Notes under the pieces: model-generated
Seen by the model: the letters and a program-made list of their open reading frames with translations, nothing else
What the model was told of the DNA's origin: nothing
Databases searched by the model: none
Part shown: positions 9,032 through 17,393 of the stretch, in pieces
Position numbering within the stretch: the first letter of the stretch is position 1
Layout: each line of letters opens with the position of its first letter
From: Streptomyces sp. SCL15-4
GTDB lineage: Bacteria > Actinomycetota > Actinomycetes > Streptomycetales > Streptomycetaceae
Direction: 5' to 3'
Length of the DNA stretch: 64,000 bases
NCBI RefSeq assembly: GCF_033366695.1
Contig: NZ_JAOBTQ010000001.1
Span: 682,001 to 746,000 of the forward strand
Position numbers and translations under genes: made by a program

Positions 9032-9598
9032 CTACAACAGGCGGGCGAGTCGCACCGGGTGGCGACGGCAGAGCACGGCGACCCGGCGGACGAGCCAGGC
9101 ACTGGCCAGGCCGATGGCGGCGCCGGCCGCCACGTCGCTGGGGTAGTGGGCGCCGCTCTGTACCCGTTCGACGGCCGTCATCACCGCCGGCACCGCGCAC
9201 GCGGCACCGGCGAGCGGCCACGAGGGAGCGACGGCGGCGGTGAAGGCGGCCGCGGCGGCGGTGTGCCCGGACGGGAACGACGACGATTCGGGGCGGTCGT
9301 CGACCTCGTCGTGCGGGATCCATTCCTTGGGGGGCCGGGGGCGGTCGGCCAGTTGCTTGCACAGGCCGTTCGAGACCACCTGCGCCACCGCGAGCGCCGC
9401 CAGGCCGGCCGCCGCGGCCTTCCGGCCCCGCCACCCGCCGCGCCACATCATCACCGCGGCCGCGCCGCACCACAGCTTGCTGCCCTCGGCCATCTCCTCC
9501 ACCGCCGACAGGGCTCTGCCGGCTCCGGGCGGGATACGGGAGGCCGCCCGTGTCGTCCCTTCCCGATCGACTTCACGCACTTTCGATAGCAGCGTCAT
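9032..9598 (-). CDS. PAP2-family phosphatase
   Basis: 188 residues from the ATG at 9598. All three PAP2 phosphatase motifs are visible: KQLADRPRPPKEW (KxxxxxxRP), FPSGHTA (PSGH) and RVQSGAHYPSDVAAG (SRxxxxxHxxxD type). Hydrophobic helices lie between them, so it is an integral membrane enzyme acting on lipid phosphates or pyrophosphates such as phosphatidate or undecaprenyl pyrophosphate. An in-frame extension to 9694 exists, but ATG 9598 gives the usual N-terminus. It converges with the TetR gene and diverges from the histidine kinase. Confidence 0.85.
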   Translation of the reverse strand: MTLLSKVREVDREGTTRAASRIPPGAGRALSAVEEMAEGSKLWCGAAAVMMWRGGWRGRKAAAAGLAALAVAQVVSNGLCKQLADRPRPPKEWIPHDEVDDRPESSSFPSGHTAAAAAFTAAVAPSWPLAGAACAVPAVMTAVERVQSGAHYPSDVAAGAAIGLASAWLVRRVAVLCRRHPVRLARLL

Positions 9599-9889
9599 GA
9601 CCTGCGGGTATCCCGTGGAACACCGCCCCACACCCAAGATCGGCCGGGATGGCCGGGAGCCTTCGGGCGCGCGCGGTGACACCGGCGGCGTCAAGAAGAG
9701 CGGGCGCTGCTCAGCGGCGCATCACCACCTGGCCGCAGGACGATCAGGCCCCGGCCGTACGAAGATCAGCCGTTGGCCTACCATTTCCGGGCAGTGCCGG
9801 CGCTGCGTGGCCGGGTGGTGCCGAACGGGGCCGGCCCGTCGGGCATCCTGGGGTGGGCCAGTGGGACGGGGACGGTGAGGGGAGCCGCG

Positions 9890-11629
9890 GTGGACGAGCG
9901 CACGCGGGGTTCGCGTGAGGCGGGGACACCGGCCAGGGCTCCGCAGCTGCGGCTGGACGCGCTGCTGGACGACCTCCAGCAGCAGGTGGCGCAGGTGCGG
10001 GCGGCCCGGGACCGGGTCCACACGCTGCTCGACGCGGTACTGACGGTCGGCTCGGACCTGGATCTGGAAGTGGTGCTGCGCCGGATCGTGGAGTCCGCGG
10101 TCGCGCTCGTCGACGCCGAGTACGGAGCACTGGGCGTGCTGCACGAGGACGGCACGATCAAGCAGTTCGTCACGGTCGGCGTGGACGAGACGGCCATCGC
10201 CCGCATCGGACCCTATCCACGCGGCGAGGGCATCCTGGGGCTGCTCATCCGGCATCCTGAGCCGCTGCGCCTGGCGAACCTGTCCGACCACCCGGCGTCC
10301 GTCGGCTTCCCGCCCGGGCACCCGCCGATGACCAGCTTCCTCGGTGCCCCCGTCCGGGTGCGCGACCAGGTGTTCGGCAACCTCTATCTGACGAACAAGC
10401 AGGGCGGCGCGGAGTTCGACGGCGACGACGAGGCGGTGCTGCGTACCCTCGCCGCCGCCGCCGGTGTGGCCATCGACAACGCCCGGTTGTACGAGGTCGC
10501 ACACCGCCGGCAGCGGTGGCTGGCGGCCAGCAACGAACTGACCCGCAGTCTCCTGTCCGGCGCGGAGCCCGCCGCGGTGCTGGAGTCCTTCACCGGCACC
10601 GTGCGGGAGATGGCGTGCGCGGACCTGGTCACGTTGGCGGTGCCCGTCGGTGCGGGCGGTGAGCTGGTCGTCGAGGCGGCTTCGGGAGCGCGGGCCGAAC
10701 GAGTCCGCGGGCTGGCGCTGCCCGCCGCCTCGCTGGCCGTGAAGGTCTTCACCTGCGGGGACACCGTCGTCAGCGACGCCCTGAGCGAGGACCCGCGCGC
10801 CGAGGGCGGCAGTGCCTCCGTGGTGGAGCTGGGCCCGGCGTTCCTCGTGCCGCTGGGCACCCGGGAGCACGTCCGCGGGGTGCTGCAGGTGGCGAACGTG
10901 CCGGGCGGTCCCCTCTTCACGGAAGCCGTGATCGACATGGTCACCGGGTTCGGCAACCAGGCCGCGCTGGCCCTGGACGTCGCCGAGCACCGGCGGGACA
11001 CCGAGCGCATGGTCGTGCTCGACGACCGCGACCGGATCGCCCGGGACCTGCACGACCTGGTCATCCAGCGGCTGTTCGCGGGCGCGCTGTCGCTGCAGTC
11101 CACACTGGGCCGGGTCGCGGACCGGCCGCAGGTGAGCGAACGCGTCCAGCGCGTCGTGGACGACCTGGACGACACCATAAAGATCATCCGCTCCACCGTC
11201 TACGGCCTGCGCGAGCACGACCGGTCCCGTCGTGGCAGCGGGCTGCGCGCCCAGCTGGTGGCGGCCACCGAACGCGCCACCGAGTCCCTCGGCTTCGTCC
11301 CCGCGCTGCGCATGACCGGGCTGCTGGACACGGCGGTGCCCGCCGACCGGGCCGAGCACCTGCTGGCCGTGCTCGGTGAAGCCCTGTCCAACACCGCGCG
11401 GCACGCGCACGCCGGCAGCGTCGACGTCGCCGTGGAGGCCACCGACGCCGCCCTGAGGCTCCGGGTGGCCGACGACGGCCGAGGAATCGACCCGGCGGTC
11501 ACCCGCCGCAGCGGCCTGGCCAACCTCCGCGAGCGCGCGGAGCAACTGGGCGGCACGTTCAGCGTGACCGCGCGCCGGCCGAACGGCACCGTCGTCGAGT
11601 GGGCCGTACCGTTCTCCTCTGCGGACTGA
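9890..11629 (+). CDS. GAF-domain sensor histidine kinase (DevS/OsdK-like)
   Basis: 579 residues from the GTG at 9890, which has GGGGAG 5 nt upstream. Two GAF domains in tandem (about residues 50-205, with LDLEVVLRRIVESAVALVDA, and about 220-370) precede the HisKA_3 dimerisation helix with the phospho-accepting His near residue 388 (DRIARDLHDLVIQRLF). A HATPase_c domain follows with LSNTARHAHA (N-box) and VADDGRGIDP (G1). Layout and length match DosS/DevS kinases that sense oxygen, NO or redox with a heme GAF; I cannot assign a heme ligand by eye. The cognate regulator is probably the NarL-type protein at 12761-13456, next to the same kinds of target genes. Confidence 0.88.
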   Translation: MDERTRGSREAGTPARAPQLRLDALLDDLQQQVAQVRAARDRVHTLLDAVLTVGSDLDLEVVLRRIVESAVALVDAEYGALGVLHEDGTIKQFVTVGVDETAIARIGPYPRGEGILGLLIRHPEPLRLANLSDHPASVGFPPGHPPMTSFLGAPVRVRDQVFGNLYLTNKQGGAEFDGDDEAVLRTLAAAAGVAIDNARLYEVAHRRQRWLAASNELTRSLLSGAEPAAVLESFTGTVREMACADLVTLAVPVGAGGELVVEAASGARAERVRGLALPAASLAVKVFTCGDTVVSDALSEDPRAEGGSASVVELGPAFLVPLGTREHVRGVLQVANVPGGPLFTEAVIDMVTGFGNQAALALDVAEHRRDTERMVVLDDRDRIARDLHDLVIQRLFAGALSLQSTLGRVADRPQVSERVQRVVDDLDDTIKIIRSTVYGLREHDRSRRGSGLRAQLVAATERATESLGFVPALRMTGLLDTAVPADRAEHLLAVLGEALSNTARHAHAGSVDVAVEATDAALRLRVADDGRGIDPAVTRRSGLANLRERAEQLGGTFSVTARRPNGTVVEWAVPFSSAD

Positions 11630-11669
11630 CGCCACGGCCTCGGCCTCTGAACCGGCGGACGGGTGGCAA

Positions 11670-11683
11670 GGGCCGTCCGGCCC
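11670..11683. promoter_or_regulatory. GGGCCG-TC-CGGCCC box upstream of the first PPOX gene
   Basis: A perfect 6-2-6 palindrome 36 nt before the ATG at 11720. The same half-sites recur upstream of the response regulator and STAS genes. Resembles DevR/DosR-type boxes (GGG-x-C pairs facing G-x-CCC). Confidence 0.55.
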
Positions 11684-11719
11684 TAACGGTGTCCCGGGCG
11701 TGGGAGGCAGGATGGACCG

Positions 11720-12142
11720 ATGTTCCACGACGACGGTTCTCGCGTGCTCGACCGGCCGGAGTGCCTGCGCCTGTTGGCGAAGGCGCCGGTCGGTCGTGTC
11801 GTGTACACCCGGCATGCACTGCCCGCGGTGCTCCCGGTCAACTTCTCCCTGGACGCGGACCGCTCCGTCCTGCTGCGCACGTCGGCGGGCTCGGAACTCG
11901 TCCGCGCCGTCGACGGCGTCGTGGTGGCCTTCGAGGCGGACGACTTCGACGCCGCGACCCGGTCCGGCTGGAGCGTGGTCGTCACCGGCCGGGCGACGGT
12001 GGTGACCGACCCCGGCGAGCACGAACGGCTGTCGCGGACCGGCCCGCGTTCATGGGTGGTGACGCGCGACGGGGTCTTCGTCCGCATCGAGGCGGAGTTG
12101 GTCACCGGCCGCGAGATCGGAGGCACGCGCGGCACGGGGTGA
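11720..12142 (+). CDS. Pyridoxamine 5'-phosphate oxidase-like FMN-binding protein (first paralog)
   Basis: 140 residues. The sequence (LDRPECLRLLAKAPVGRVVY, then LPAVLPVNFSLDADRSVLLR, then [14 protein letters not shown]) is the split beta-barrel of PPOX / flavin-binding proteins (COG3467-like), which bind FMN or F420. It is clearly paralogous to the protein at 13656-14144, sharing GRVVYTR, LPAV-PVNF and WSVVVTGRA. Proteins of this family belong to dormancy / oxygen-limitation regulons in mycobacteria and Streptomyces. Here the gene follows a DevS-like kinase and has a palindromic box in its promoter, which suggests the same control. The reaction is unknown. Confidence 0.82.
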   Translation: MFHDDGSRVLDRPECLRLLAKAPVGRVVYTRHALPAVLPVNFSLDADRSVLLRTSAGSELVRAVDGVVVAFEADDFDAATRSGWSVVVTGRATVVTDPGEHERLSRTGPRSWVVTRDGVFVRIEAELVTGREIGGTRGTG

Positions 12143-12760
12143 CGGGGTTCCGACGGCCCGGTGAGGTCCCGCCGGCCGTACGCCGCTCACCTGGGTTCGC
12201 CGTGCCCGGCGGGTACGGGGCGGGTGTCCGGCCGCCCGGTAGTCAGGGCAGACGCGACGGGCGGCCGGACGGTGACCGGTCCGGGTCGTGCGCGGCGCCC
12301 ACACGGGGGACGGCGGCGGACACTGCCACGCGAGCGCCTGGAACGGTCGTACACGAGCCCCCGGACCGGTCGACACCAGCATCCGCCGCCGGGCGGTCGC
12401 GGCGCGACGGCCGATGGGCCCGGCGAGAGGGGCCGAAGGTCCCCGGTTCCGGCGGAGGACGGGGAAGCCGGGAGGGGCCGGCGCGTTGTCCTCCGATGTG
12501 CGCTGAACTGCCTCGGGTTCCCGAGTGGTCCGCGTATCCCGCGCAAGGCGGTCGAGCAGGTCCGCGAGCGGTGCGGTCCGGCGGACGCCGGGTCACGGCG
12601 AGCAGCGGCAGCACACGGCCGTTCTTTTCGACCGCGTGTTCTCGCAGGAGCGCCTGGAGAGCGCGGGCGTCGGCCCCGTCGCGGTACGACGCCGCGTACC
12701 GCTGCCGCACCGTGCCCGGAGTCCCGCCGCCCCTCCCCCGGTGTCCACAGGTCCGGGAGG
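12143..12760. other. 618-nt stretch without a convincing gene
   Basis: Open frames here (for example 12243-12710 on the minus strand) are proline/arginine-rich and lack recognisable motifs or ribosome sites. A GGGCCG-AA-GGTCCC sequence at 12430-12443 resembles the boxes seen at neighbouring promoters, so a regulated gene may once have stood here. I see no functional gene now. Confidence 0.5.
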
Positions 12761-13456
12761 TCAGCGGCCCTGCTGTCCGTGGCGGTCTTGGAGCTGGGTG
12801 GCCATGACCGCGGCCTGGACGCGGCGTTCCACGCCGAGCTTGGCGAGCAGGCGGGAGATGTGGTTCTTCACCGTCTTCTCGGCGAGGTACAGCCGCGAGC
12901 CGATCTGGCGGTTGGTGAGTCCCTCGCCGATGAGGGCGAGGATCTCCCGCTCCCGGTCGGTCAGACCGGGCAGGACGTCCGGCTGCTCCTGCTCCTGCCG
13001 CCCTCCGTCCCGCAGACGGGCCATCAGCCTAGCGGTGGCACTCGGGTCCAGCAGGGACTGGCCGCGGGCCACGGTGCGTACCGCGGATATCAGGTCCGAG
13101 CCCCGGATCTGCTTCAGGACGTACCCGGACGCCCCCGCCATGATCGAGTCCAGCAGGGCTTCCTCGTCGTCGAAGGAGGTCAGCATCAGGCAGGCCAGCT
13201 CGGGCATACGCGAGCGCAACTCCCGGCACACGGTCACCCCGTCGCCGTCCGGCAGCCGGACGTCCAGGACCGCCACCCGCGGCCGCAGCGCGGGAACCCG
13301 GACCAGGGCCTGCTCCACCGAGCCGGCCTCGCCGACCACGTCGATGTCCGGCTCGTCGGTCAGCAGGTCGCGCACTCCGCGCCGTACCACCTCGTGGTCG
13401 TCCAGGAGGAAGACCCGGATCGTATCGTCGGGGCCCTGCCGCCCGCTGTCCGCCAT
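12761..13456 (-). CDS. NarL/LuxR-family response regulator (DevR/OsdR-like)
   Basis: 231 residues from the ATG at 13456. The receiver domain has the acidic pocket LLDDHE at about 18-22, the phospho-acceptor Asp in [13 protein letters not shown] (residue 65) and a conserved Lys in GYVLKQI. The LuxR-type HTH is [20 protein letters not shown] followed by [20 protein letters not shown], very like DevR/DosR ([20 protein letters not shown] is the family style). It is the expected partner of the kinase at 9890-11629. Two adjacent GGGCCG/CGGCC palindromes lie ~85-115 nt upstream, consistent with autoregulation. The DevR identity rests on similarity and context. Confidence 0.88.
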   Translation of the reverse strand: MADSGRQGPDDTIRVFLLDDHEVVRRGVRDLLTDEPDIDVVGEAGSVEQALVRVPALRPRVAVLDVRLPDGDGVTVCRELRSRMPELACLMLTSFDDEEALLDSIMAGASGYVLKQIRGSDLISAVRTVARGQSLLDPSATARLMARLRDGGRQEQEQPDVLPGLTDREREILALIGEGLTNRQIGSRLYLAEKTVKNHISRLLAKLGVERRVQAAVMATQLQDRHGQQGR

Positions 13457-13538
13457 CGCTTGCTCCCTGCTTCCGCGTTCCACGAGGTCGTCCGCTCCTG
13501 GACCGTACTCCGGCCCCTCCGGAATCCTTCGCGGACCG

Positions 13539-13566
13539 GGGCCGAACGGCCAGGGCCGATCGGCCC
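13539..13566. promoter_or_regulatory. Two abutting GGGCCG-NN-CGGCC boxes upstream of the response regulator gene
   Basis: GGGCCGAACGGCCA (13539-13552) is followed without a gap by GGGCCGATCGGCCC (13553-13566), a perfect 14-bp palindrome. Side-by-side boxes are typical of cooperative DevR/OsdR-type binding. A T-run follows on the plus strand, but no gene ends there on that strand, so an operator is favoured over a terminator. Confidence 0.6.
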
Positions 13567-13655
13567 TTTTTTCCAGGATCGCGGCCCCCGTCCCCGGGTC
13601 CCGCCGGCCCCGGTGCGCGCAGAAGTTCCGAGGCCGCACGGTGCCGACCGGCCCG

Positions 13656-14144
13656 TCACCCCGGGGCCGGACGGTCCCCCGCTCCCGCGGCCGGTACGGG
13701 TGTCCGGGCGGAGAGGCGCACGCCGTACATCGTGCGGCCGCCGACGAGTTCACGCCCGGTCACCAGTTCGGGACCGATGCGCATCAGGGCCTCTTCGGGC
13801 GAGGGAACCCAGGGTTGCGGGCCGATCCGTTCCAGACGTTCCCGTTCGGCCGTGTCGGTCACGACGGCTGCCCGGCCGGTGACGACGACGCTCCAGCCGG
13901 AGTACGCGGTCGCGTCCACCTCGTCCGCCTCGAAGGCGACGACCGCACCGTCGACCGCGCGGGCCAGGGCGGAGTCGGCGGAGGTACGCAGGAGGACCGC
14001 TCCGTCGGCGTCCAGCGCGAAGTTCACCGGGAACACCGCGGGCAGGGCCTGGCGCGTGTAGACCACGCGGCCCACAGGCACCGTGGCCAGCAGCGCCAGA
14101 CACTCCTGGCGGCCGAGTTCGCGGAAACCGTCGTTCGCATACAT
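13656..14144 (-). CDS. Pyridoxamine 5'-phosphate oxidase-like FMN-binding protein (second paralog)
   Basis: 162 residues, the second PPOX-type split-barrel protein of this block. It aligns with the first paralog through its core ([55 protein letters not shown]) and adds a ~20-residue Pro/Ala tail. It diverges from the STAS gene; the shared 177-nt gap carries two box-like palindromes (14215-14228, 14272-14285). Probably an FMN- or F420-binding reductase induced with the two-component system. The substrate is unknown. Confidence 0.82.
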   Translation of the reverse strand: MYANDGFRELGRQECLALLATVPVGRVVYTRQALPAVFPVNFALDADGAVLLRTSADSALARAVDGAVVAFEADEVDATAYSGWSVVVTGRAAVVTDTAERERLERIGPQPWVPSPEEALMRIGPELVTGRELVGGRTMYGVRLSARTPVPAAGAGDRPAPG

Positions 14145-14214
14145 GAGTCAGCCCGTCTTTCACCTGGTGGAGGGGTCGGGCTCCATGCTGAGCGCGGTCA
14201 CGGCCGTGCGTCAG

Positions 14215-14285
14215 GGGCCACCGGTCCCGGCTTCGGCGGCGATCAGGCCGAGGAGGCGTCGCGGCACACAGGGGCCGATCGGCCC
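14215..14285. promoter_or_regulatory. Box-like palindromes in the PPOX / STAS divergent promoter
   Basis: GGGCCGATCGGCCC at 14272-14285 is identical to the box upstream of the response regulator and lies 36 nt before the STAS start, the same spacing as the box before the first PPOX gene. GGGCCACCGGTCCC at 14215-14228 is a weaker match 70 nt from the PPOX start. Confidence 0.6.
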
Positions 14286-14321
14286 TTCCGGCGCGCCGGG
14301 CGGCCCGGCTCTCCTGTGACC

Positions 14322-14720
14322 ATGGCCGAAACCTTCATCAGGTCCGCATGCCGTCACACCGAACGTGCCGTCGGCGGGACCACCGTCGTCCAGCTGTACG
14401 GCGAAATCGACTTTTTCACGCCACCGCCTCTGGCCGAGCGCCTCGACGAGCTGACCGCCGTCAGCCGCCCGGGCCTCGTGGTGGACCTGCGTACCGTGTC
14501 CTTCATCGACTGCGCCGGGTTGCGGTTGCTGTGCCAGGCGCGGACCAGGGCCGCCGAACGGCACGGACGGCTTCTGCTGGTCGCGGACAGCGGCCGGTTC
14601 CTCCGGTTACTGCGCGCGGCCGGGCTGGACCGCGTCTTCGAGATCTACGACCGGCTGCCCGAGGCACTCGCGGCCCTCACCGCCCAGCCCGCCGGGAACC
14701 TCCCGAAAGCGGCGGACTGA
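14322..14720 (+). CDS. STAS-domain anti-sigma factor antagonist
   Basis: 132 residues from the ATG at 14322. The whole protein is one STAS domain: VVQLYGEIDFFTPPPLAERL, then LVVDLRTVSFIDCAGLRLLC, where the Ser phosphorylated in SpoIIAA is part of an S-F-I-D-C/S-[AS]-G-L motif. Here the residue after D is Cys rather than Ser, so classical phosphorylation at that position may not be possible. Such proteins bind anti-sigma kinases to release sigma factors. No partner kinase is adjacent. An identical DevR-like box sits 36 nt upstream. Confidence 0.82.
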   Translation: MAETFIRSACRHTERAVGGTTVVQLYGEIDFFTPPPLAERLDELTAVSRPGLVVDLRTVSFIDCAGLRLLCQARTRAAERHGRLLLVADSGRFLRLLRAAGLDRVFEIYDRLPEALAALTAQPAGNLPKAAD

Positions 14721-14832
14721 CCTGCTCGTGCCCGTCCGGAGTCCAGGCGTCGTCGGAGGCGCCGCGCGGCGGTTCGGGAGTCACCCGCGCGGGGAGCGTG
14801 CCGTACCGGTGCGGTGCGGCACGCTCCTCGGC

Positions 14833-15279
14833 TCAGTGGCGCTCCGGGCGGGTGACGGCGATGGTGAGGCCCATGGCGGCCAGTCCGAGCGCCATGGTGA
14901 TCACGCCGGTCAGAATGTTGTTCCAGATGACACCGGCTCGTGCGCCGTGCGCGGGAGTGACGATCCATGGCGAGATGATGAGCCAGATGCCGAGGGGCAC
15001 CAGCGCCCACGCCAGGCGGAACATCCGCTCGGGGACGAGGGCCAGTCCGAGACCGATCAGGGCGGTGGTGATGCCGACGATCAGGTTGTTCGCCGTGAGG
15101 TTGGGCTGACCGGAGAAGTGGACGACCCACGGGGAGATCGCGGTGTACACACCGGTCAGGAGGATCAGCCCCTCCAAGGCGATCGCCTTGCCGGTGGAGG
15201 CGGTGCGTTCGAGCCGATCCCTCATCTCCGCCATCTCGGGGTGTCCGGTCATGCCGGTGGAGTATTGCGGATACGACAT
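14833..15279 (-). CDS. SPW-repeat membrane protein
   Basis: 148 residues with two copies of the S-P-W repeat: TAISPWVVHFSG and LIISPWIVTPA, each at the end of a hydrophobic helix (ALEGLILLTGVYTAISPW and WALVPLGIWLIISPW). Four transmembrane helices are expected. Proteins of this family are small actinobacterial membrane proteins of unknown function, often in stress-related loci. It is convergent with the STAS gene and diverges from the erythromycin-esterase-like gene. The family call is firm; the function is unknown. Confidence 0.82.
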   Translation of the reverse strand: MSYPQYSTGMTGHPEMAEMRDRLERTASTGKAIALEGLILLTGVYTAISPWVVHFSGQPNLTANNLIVGITTALIGLGLALVPERMFRLAWALVPLGIWLIISPWIVTPAHGARAGVIWNNILTGVITMALGLAAMGLTIAVTRPERH

Positions 15280-15513
15280 GGGCGTCGTCTCCTCTCCAGC
15301 ATTGGGGCTTATGTGCTTTTTATCCGAATTCCCCCACTTGAGTGAGTGAAGCGGCTTCCGACCACCTTGAGGTGTGATTCACGTCACATCTACCTCGTCG
15401 GTCGGCGAACGAGCCTCCTCGGGCCGACGGCGCGGCACCGTGCCCGCGCCGCCGGTTTCGGGATGCGGCCCGGTGGGGACCCGGTGGTGCACCCCGCGGA
15501 AGGGAGGCGAGCC

Positions 15514-16845
15514 GTGCCCGGCACCGAACAGACCCGCATCCGGGAGGCGGCCCTGCCGCTCACCGATCCGGGCTCCCTGGAGCCCCTGATGGACCGCATC
15601 GGCGACGCGCGCTACGTACTGCTGGGCGAGGCGTCCCACGGCACCGCCGACTACTACCAGGTCCGGAACGCCCTGACCCGCCGGCTGATCGAGGAGAAGG
15701 GGTTCTCCTTCGTCGCCGTCGAGGGCGACTGGCCAGATTGCCAGGCCGTGCACTGCTCGGTGGTCGCGGCCCCGGGCGCGCCCGAGGACCCCGGCGAGGT
15801 CCTGGCCGGCTTCCGCCGCTGGCCGGCGTGGATGTGGGGCAACACCGATGTCGCCGCCTTCGCCCGGTGGCTGCGCCGGCACAACGAGGGGCTGCCGCCC
15901 GAGCGGCGCGTGGGCTTCTTCGGGCTGGACGTGTACGGCCTGTGGGAGTCGCTGCACGCCGTGCTCACCCACCTCCGCGAGCACGACCCGGACCGGGTGG
16001 AACCCGCCCTGGAGGCGTACCGGTGCTTCGAGCCGTACGCCGAGGACCCGCAGTCGTACGCGCGGGCCACACGGTTCGTGCCCCAGGGGTGTGAGCCGGA
16101 GGTGGTCTCGCTGCTCACACAGGCACGGCACCGGGCCGCGCGGACGGCCTCCCTGGACGATTCCCTCGCGGAGTTCGCCGCCCGGCAGAACACCGAGGTG
16201 CTGGCCGGGGCCGAGCGTTACTACCGGGCGATGCTGGACAGCGGCCCGGAGTCCTGGAACATCCGCGACCGGCACATGGCCGACACGCTGGACCGGCTGA
16301 TGGCGCACTACGGCCCCGGTGCCAAGGCGGTGGTGTGGGAACACAACACCCACATCGGGGACGCCCGCGCCACGGACATGGCCGACATCGGCGAGATCAA
16401 CGTCGGCCAGCTGGTTCGCGAACGGCACATGGGCGCGGGTGTGGCGCTGGTCGGCTTCGGCTCGTACGACGGCACGGTGACCGCCGCGGACGCGTGGGGC
16501 GACGCACCCCGGGTCATGGAGGTGACGCCGGCGCACACCGGCAGCCTGGAGGACCTGCTGCACGCGGCGCTGCCCGGCGAACGGGCCCTGTTCGTCTTCC
16601 CTCCGGTGCAGTTCCAGCGGCCGCCCGCCACCGGCCGGCGCGCGTGGTTCCACGAGGAGCGCGGCCACCGGGCCATCGGCGTGGTCTACCGGCCGCGCTC
16701 CGAGCGCGTGGGGAACTACGTCCCGACCGTCCTGGCCGAGCGCTACGACGCCTTCTGCTATCTCGACCGCACCCGGGCCCTCACCCCGTTGCGCCCGGCG
16801 GCGGCGCGGAGCCCGGAGGTGGACACCTGGCCCGTCGGGGTGTGA
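15514..16845 (+). CDS. Erythromycin esterase family protein
   Basis: 443 residues from the GTG at 15514, preceded by GGGAGGCGA. Signature segments of the family are present: LLGEASHGTADYYQVRNALT near residues 37-56, VAVEGDWPDCQAV, WMWGNTDVAAFARWLR, KAVVWEHNTHIGDAR and the final YLDRTRAL region. These contain the conserved His and Glu residues used for metal-independent macrolactone hydrolysis in EreA/EreC enzymes. Most Streptomyces homologues are not proven macrolide esterases, so resistance is not implied. A 5' extension to 15346 exists in frame but lacks coding character. Likely part of the surrounding stress block. Confidence 0.85.
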   Translation: MPGTEQTRIREAALPLTDPGSLEPLMDRIGDARYVLLGEASHGTADYYQVRNALTRRLIEEKGFSFVAVEGDWPDCQAVHCSVVAAPGAPEDPGEVLAGFRRWPAWMWGNTDVAAFARWLRRHNEGLPPERRVGFFGLDVYGLWESLHAVLTHLREHDPDRVEPALEAYRCFEPYAEDPQSYARATRFVPQGCEPEVVSLLTQARHRAARTASLDDSLAEFAARQNTEVLAGAERYYRAMLDSGPESWNIRDRHMADTLDRLMAHYGPGAKAVVWEHNTHIGDARATDMADIGEINVGQLVRERHMGAGVALVGFGSYDGTVTAADAWGDAPRVMEVTPAHTGSLEDLLHAALPGERALFVFPPVQFQRPPATGRRAWFHEERGHRAIGVVYRPRSERVGNYVPTVLAERYDAFCYLDRTRALTPLRPAAARSPEVDTWPVGV

Positions 16846-16870
16846 GACCGACGGGCCCCGAAAACAGGTT

Positions 16871-16888
16871 CGGTCCGGTCCCGGACCG
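16871..16888. promoter_or_regulatory. Perfect 8-2-8 inverted repeat before the DUF2267 gene
   Basis: CGGTCCGG-TC-CCGGACCG lies 25 nt after the esterase stop and ~45 nt before the DUF2267 start. It could be an operator or a short factor-dependent terminator. No T-run follows. Confidence 0.4.
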
Positions 16889-16932
16889 GCCGTTCCCAGG
16901 CCTGCCGAAGGAACCAGCACCAGGAGGGCACC

Positions 16933-17319
16933 GTGAAGCTGGCGGAATTTCTGGCCCAGGTCCGCGATCGCGGGGAGTATCGCAGCCAGGAGGAGGCCGA
17001 GCACATCAGCACGTCGGTGCTGCGCGTACTCGCCGAGCGAATCCCCCCGGAAGAGGCCGACGACCTGGCCGCGCGGCTGCCCGCGCCGCTGGACGACGCC
17101 CTGCACACCCACCCGGACCGGCCGGAGGCCCTCGGGTGTGAGGAATTCCTGCGGCGCGTGGCCGAGCGGACCGGTGCCCGGCCCCGTACCGCGGAGTGGG
17201 ACGCCGGCGCCGTCCTGTCCACCGTCGCCGACGTGGTGTCCGGCGACGAGGTCGACCACCTGCTGTCCCGACTGCCGTCCGGTTACGCGGACCTGTTCGG
17301 CAGACCGCACCTGCGCTGA
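16933..17319 (+). CDS. DUF2267-domain protein
   Basis: 128 residues from a GTG with AGGAGG 5 nt upstream, a very strong ribosome site. The sequence has the DUF2267 pattern: FLAQVRDRGEYRSQEEAEHI, then STSVLRVLAERIPPEEADDL, then LPAPLDD, repeated as a second half FLRRVAERTGARP...VLSTVADVVSGDEVDHLL...LPSGYADLF. The two halves look like an internal duplication. The biochemical role is unknown. Family members often sit near stress proteins in actinobacteria. Confidence 0.82.
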   Translation: MKLAEFLAQVRDRGEYRSQEEAEHISTSVLRVLAERIPPEEADDLAARLPAPLDDALHTHPDRPEALGCEEFLRRVAERTGARPRTAEWDAGAVLSTVADVVSGDEVDHLLSRLPSGYADLFGRPHLR

Positions 17320-17393
17320 CCACGCGCACCCCGGCCACAGCCACACTCCGAGCCCCCGCCACGGCGGTTCGCGAGGCCATGGCGCCACGGCGT

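Noticed and set aside
9722..12022. A 766-codon minus-strand frame
   Set aside because: Antisense shadow of the histidine kinase and first PPOX gene.
12243..12710. Possible minus-strand gene in the empty stretch between PPOX and response regulator
   Set aside because: The first ~50 residues look mildly protein-like, but there is no ribosome site, no domain, and the rest is Pro/Arg/Gly-rich.
13553..13572. The palindrome plus T-run at 13553 as an intrinsic terminator
   Set aside because: No plus-strand gene ends upstream within reach, and the identical palindrome recurs in two other promoters.
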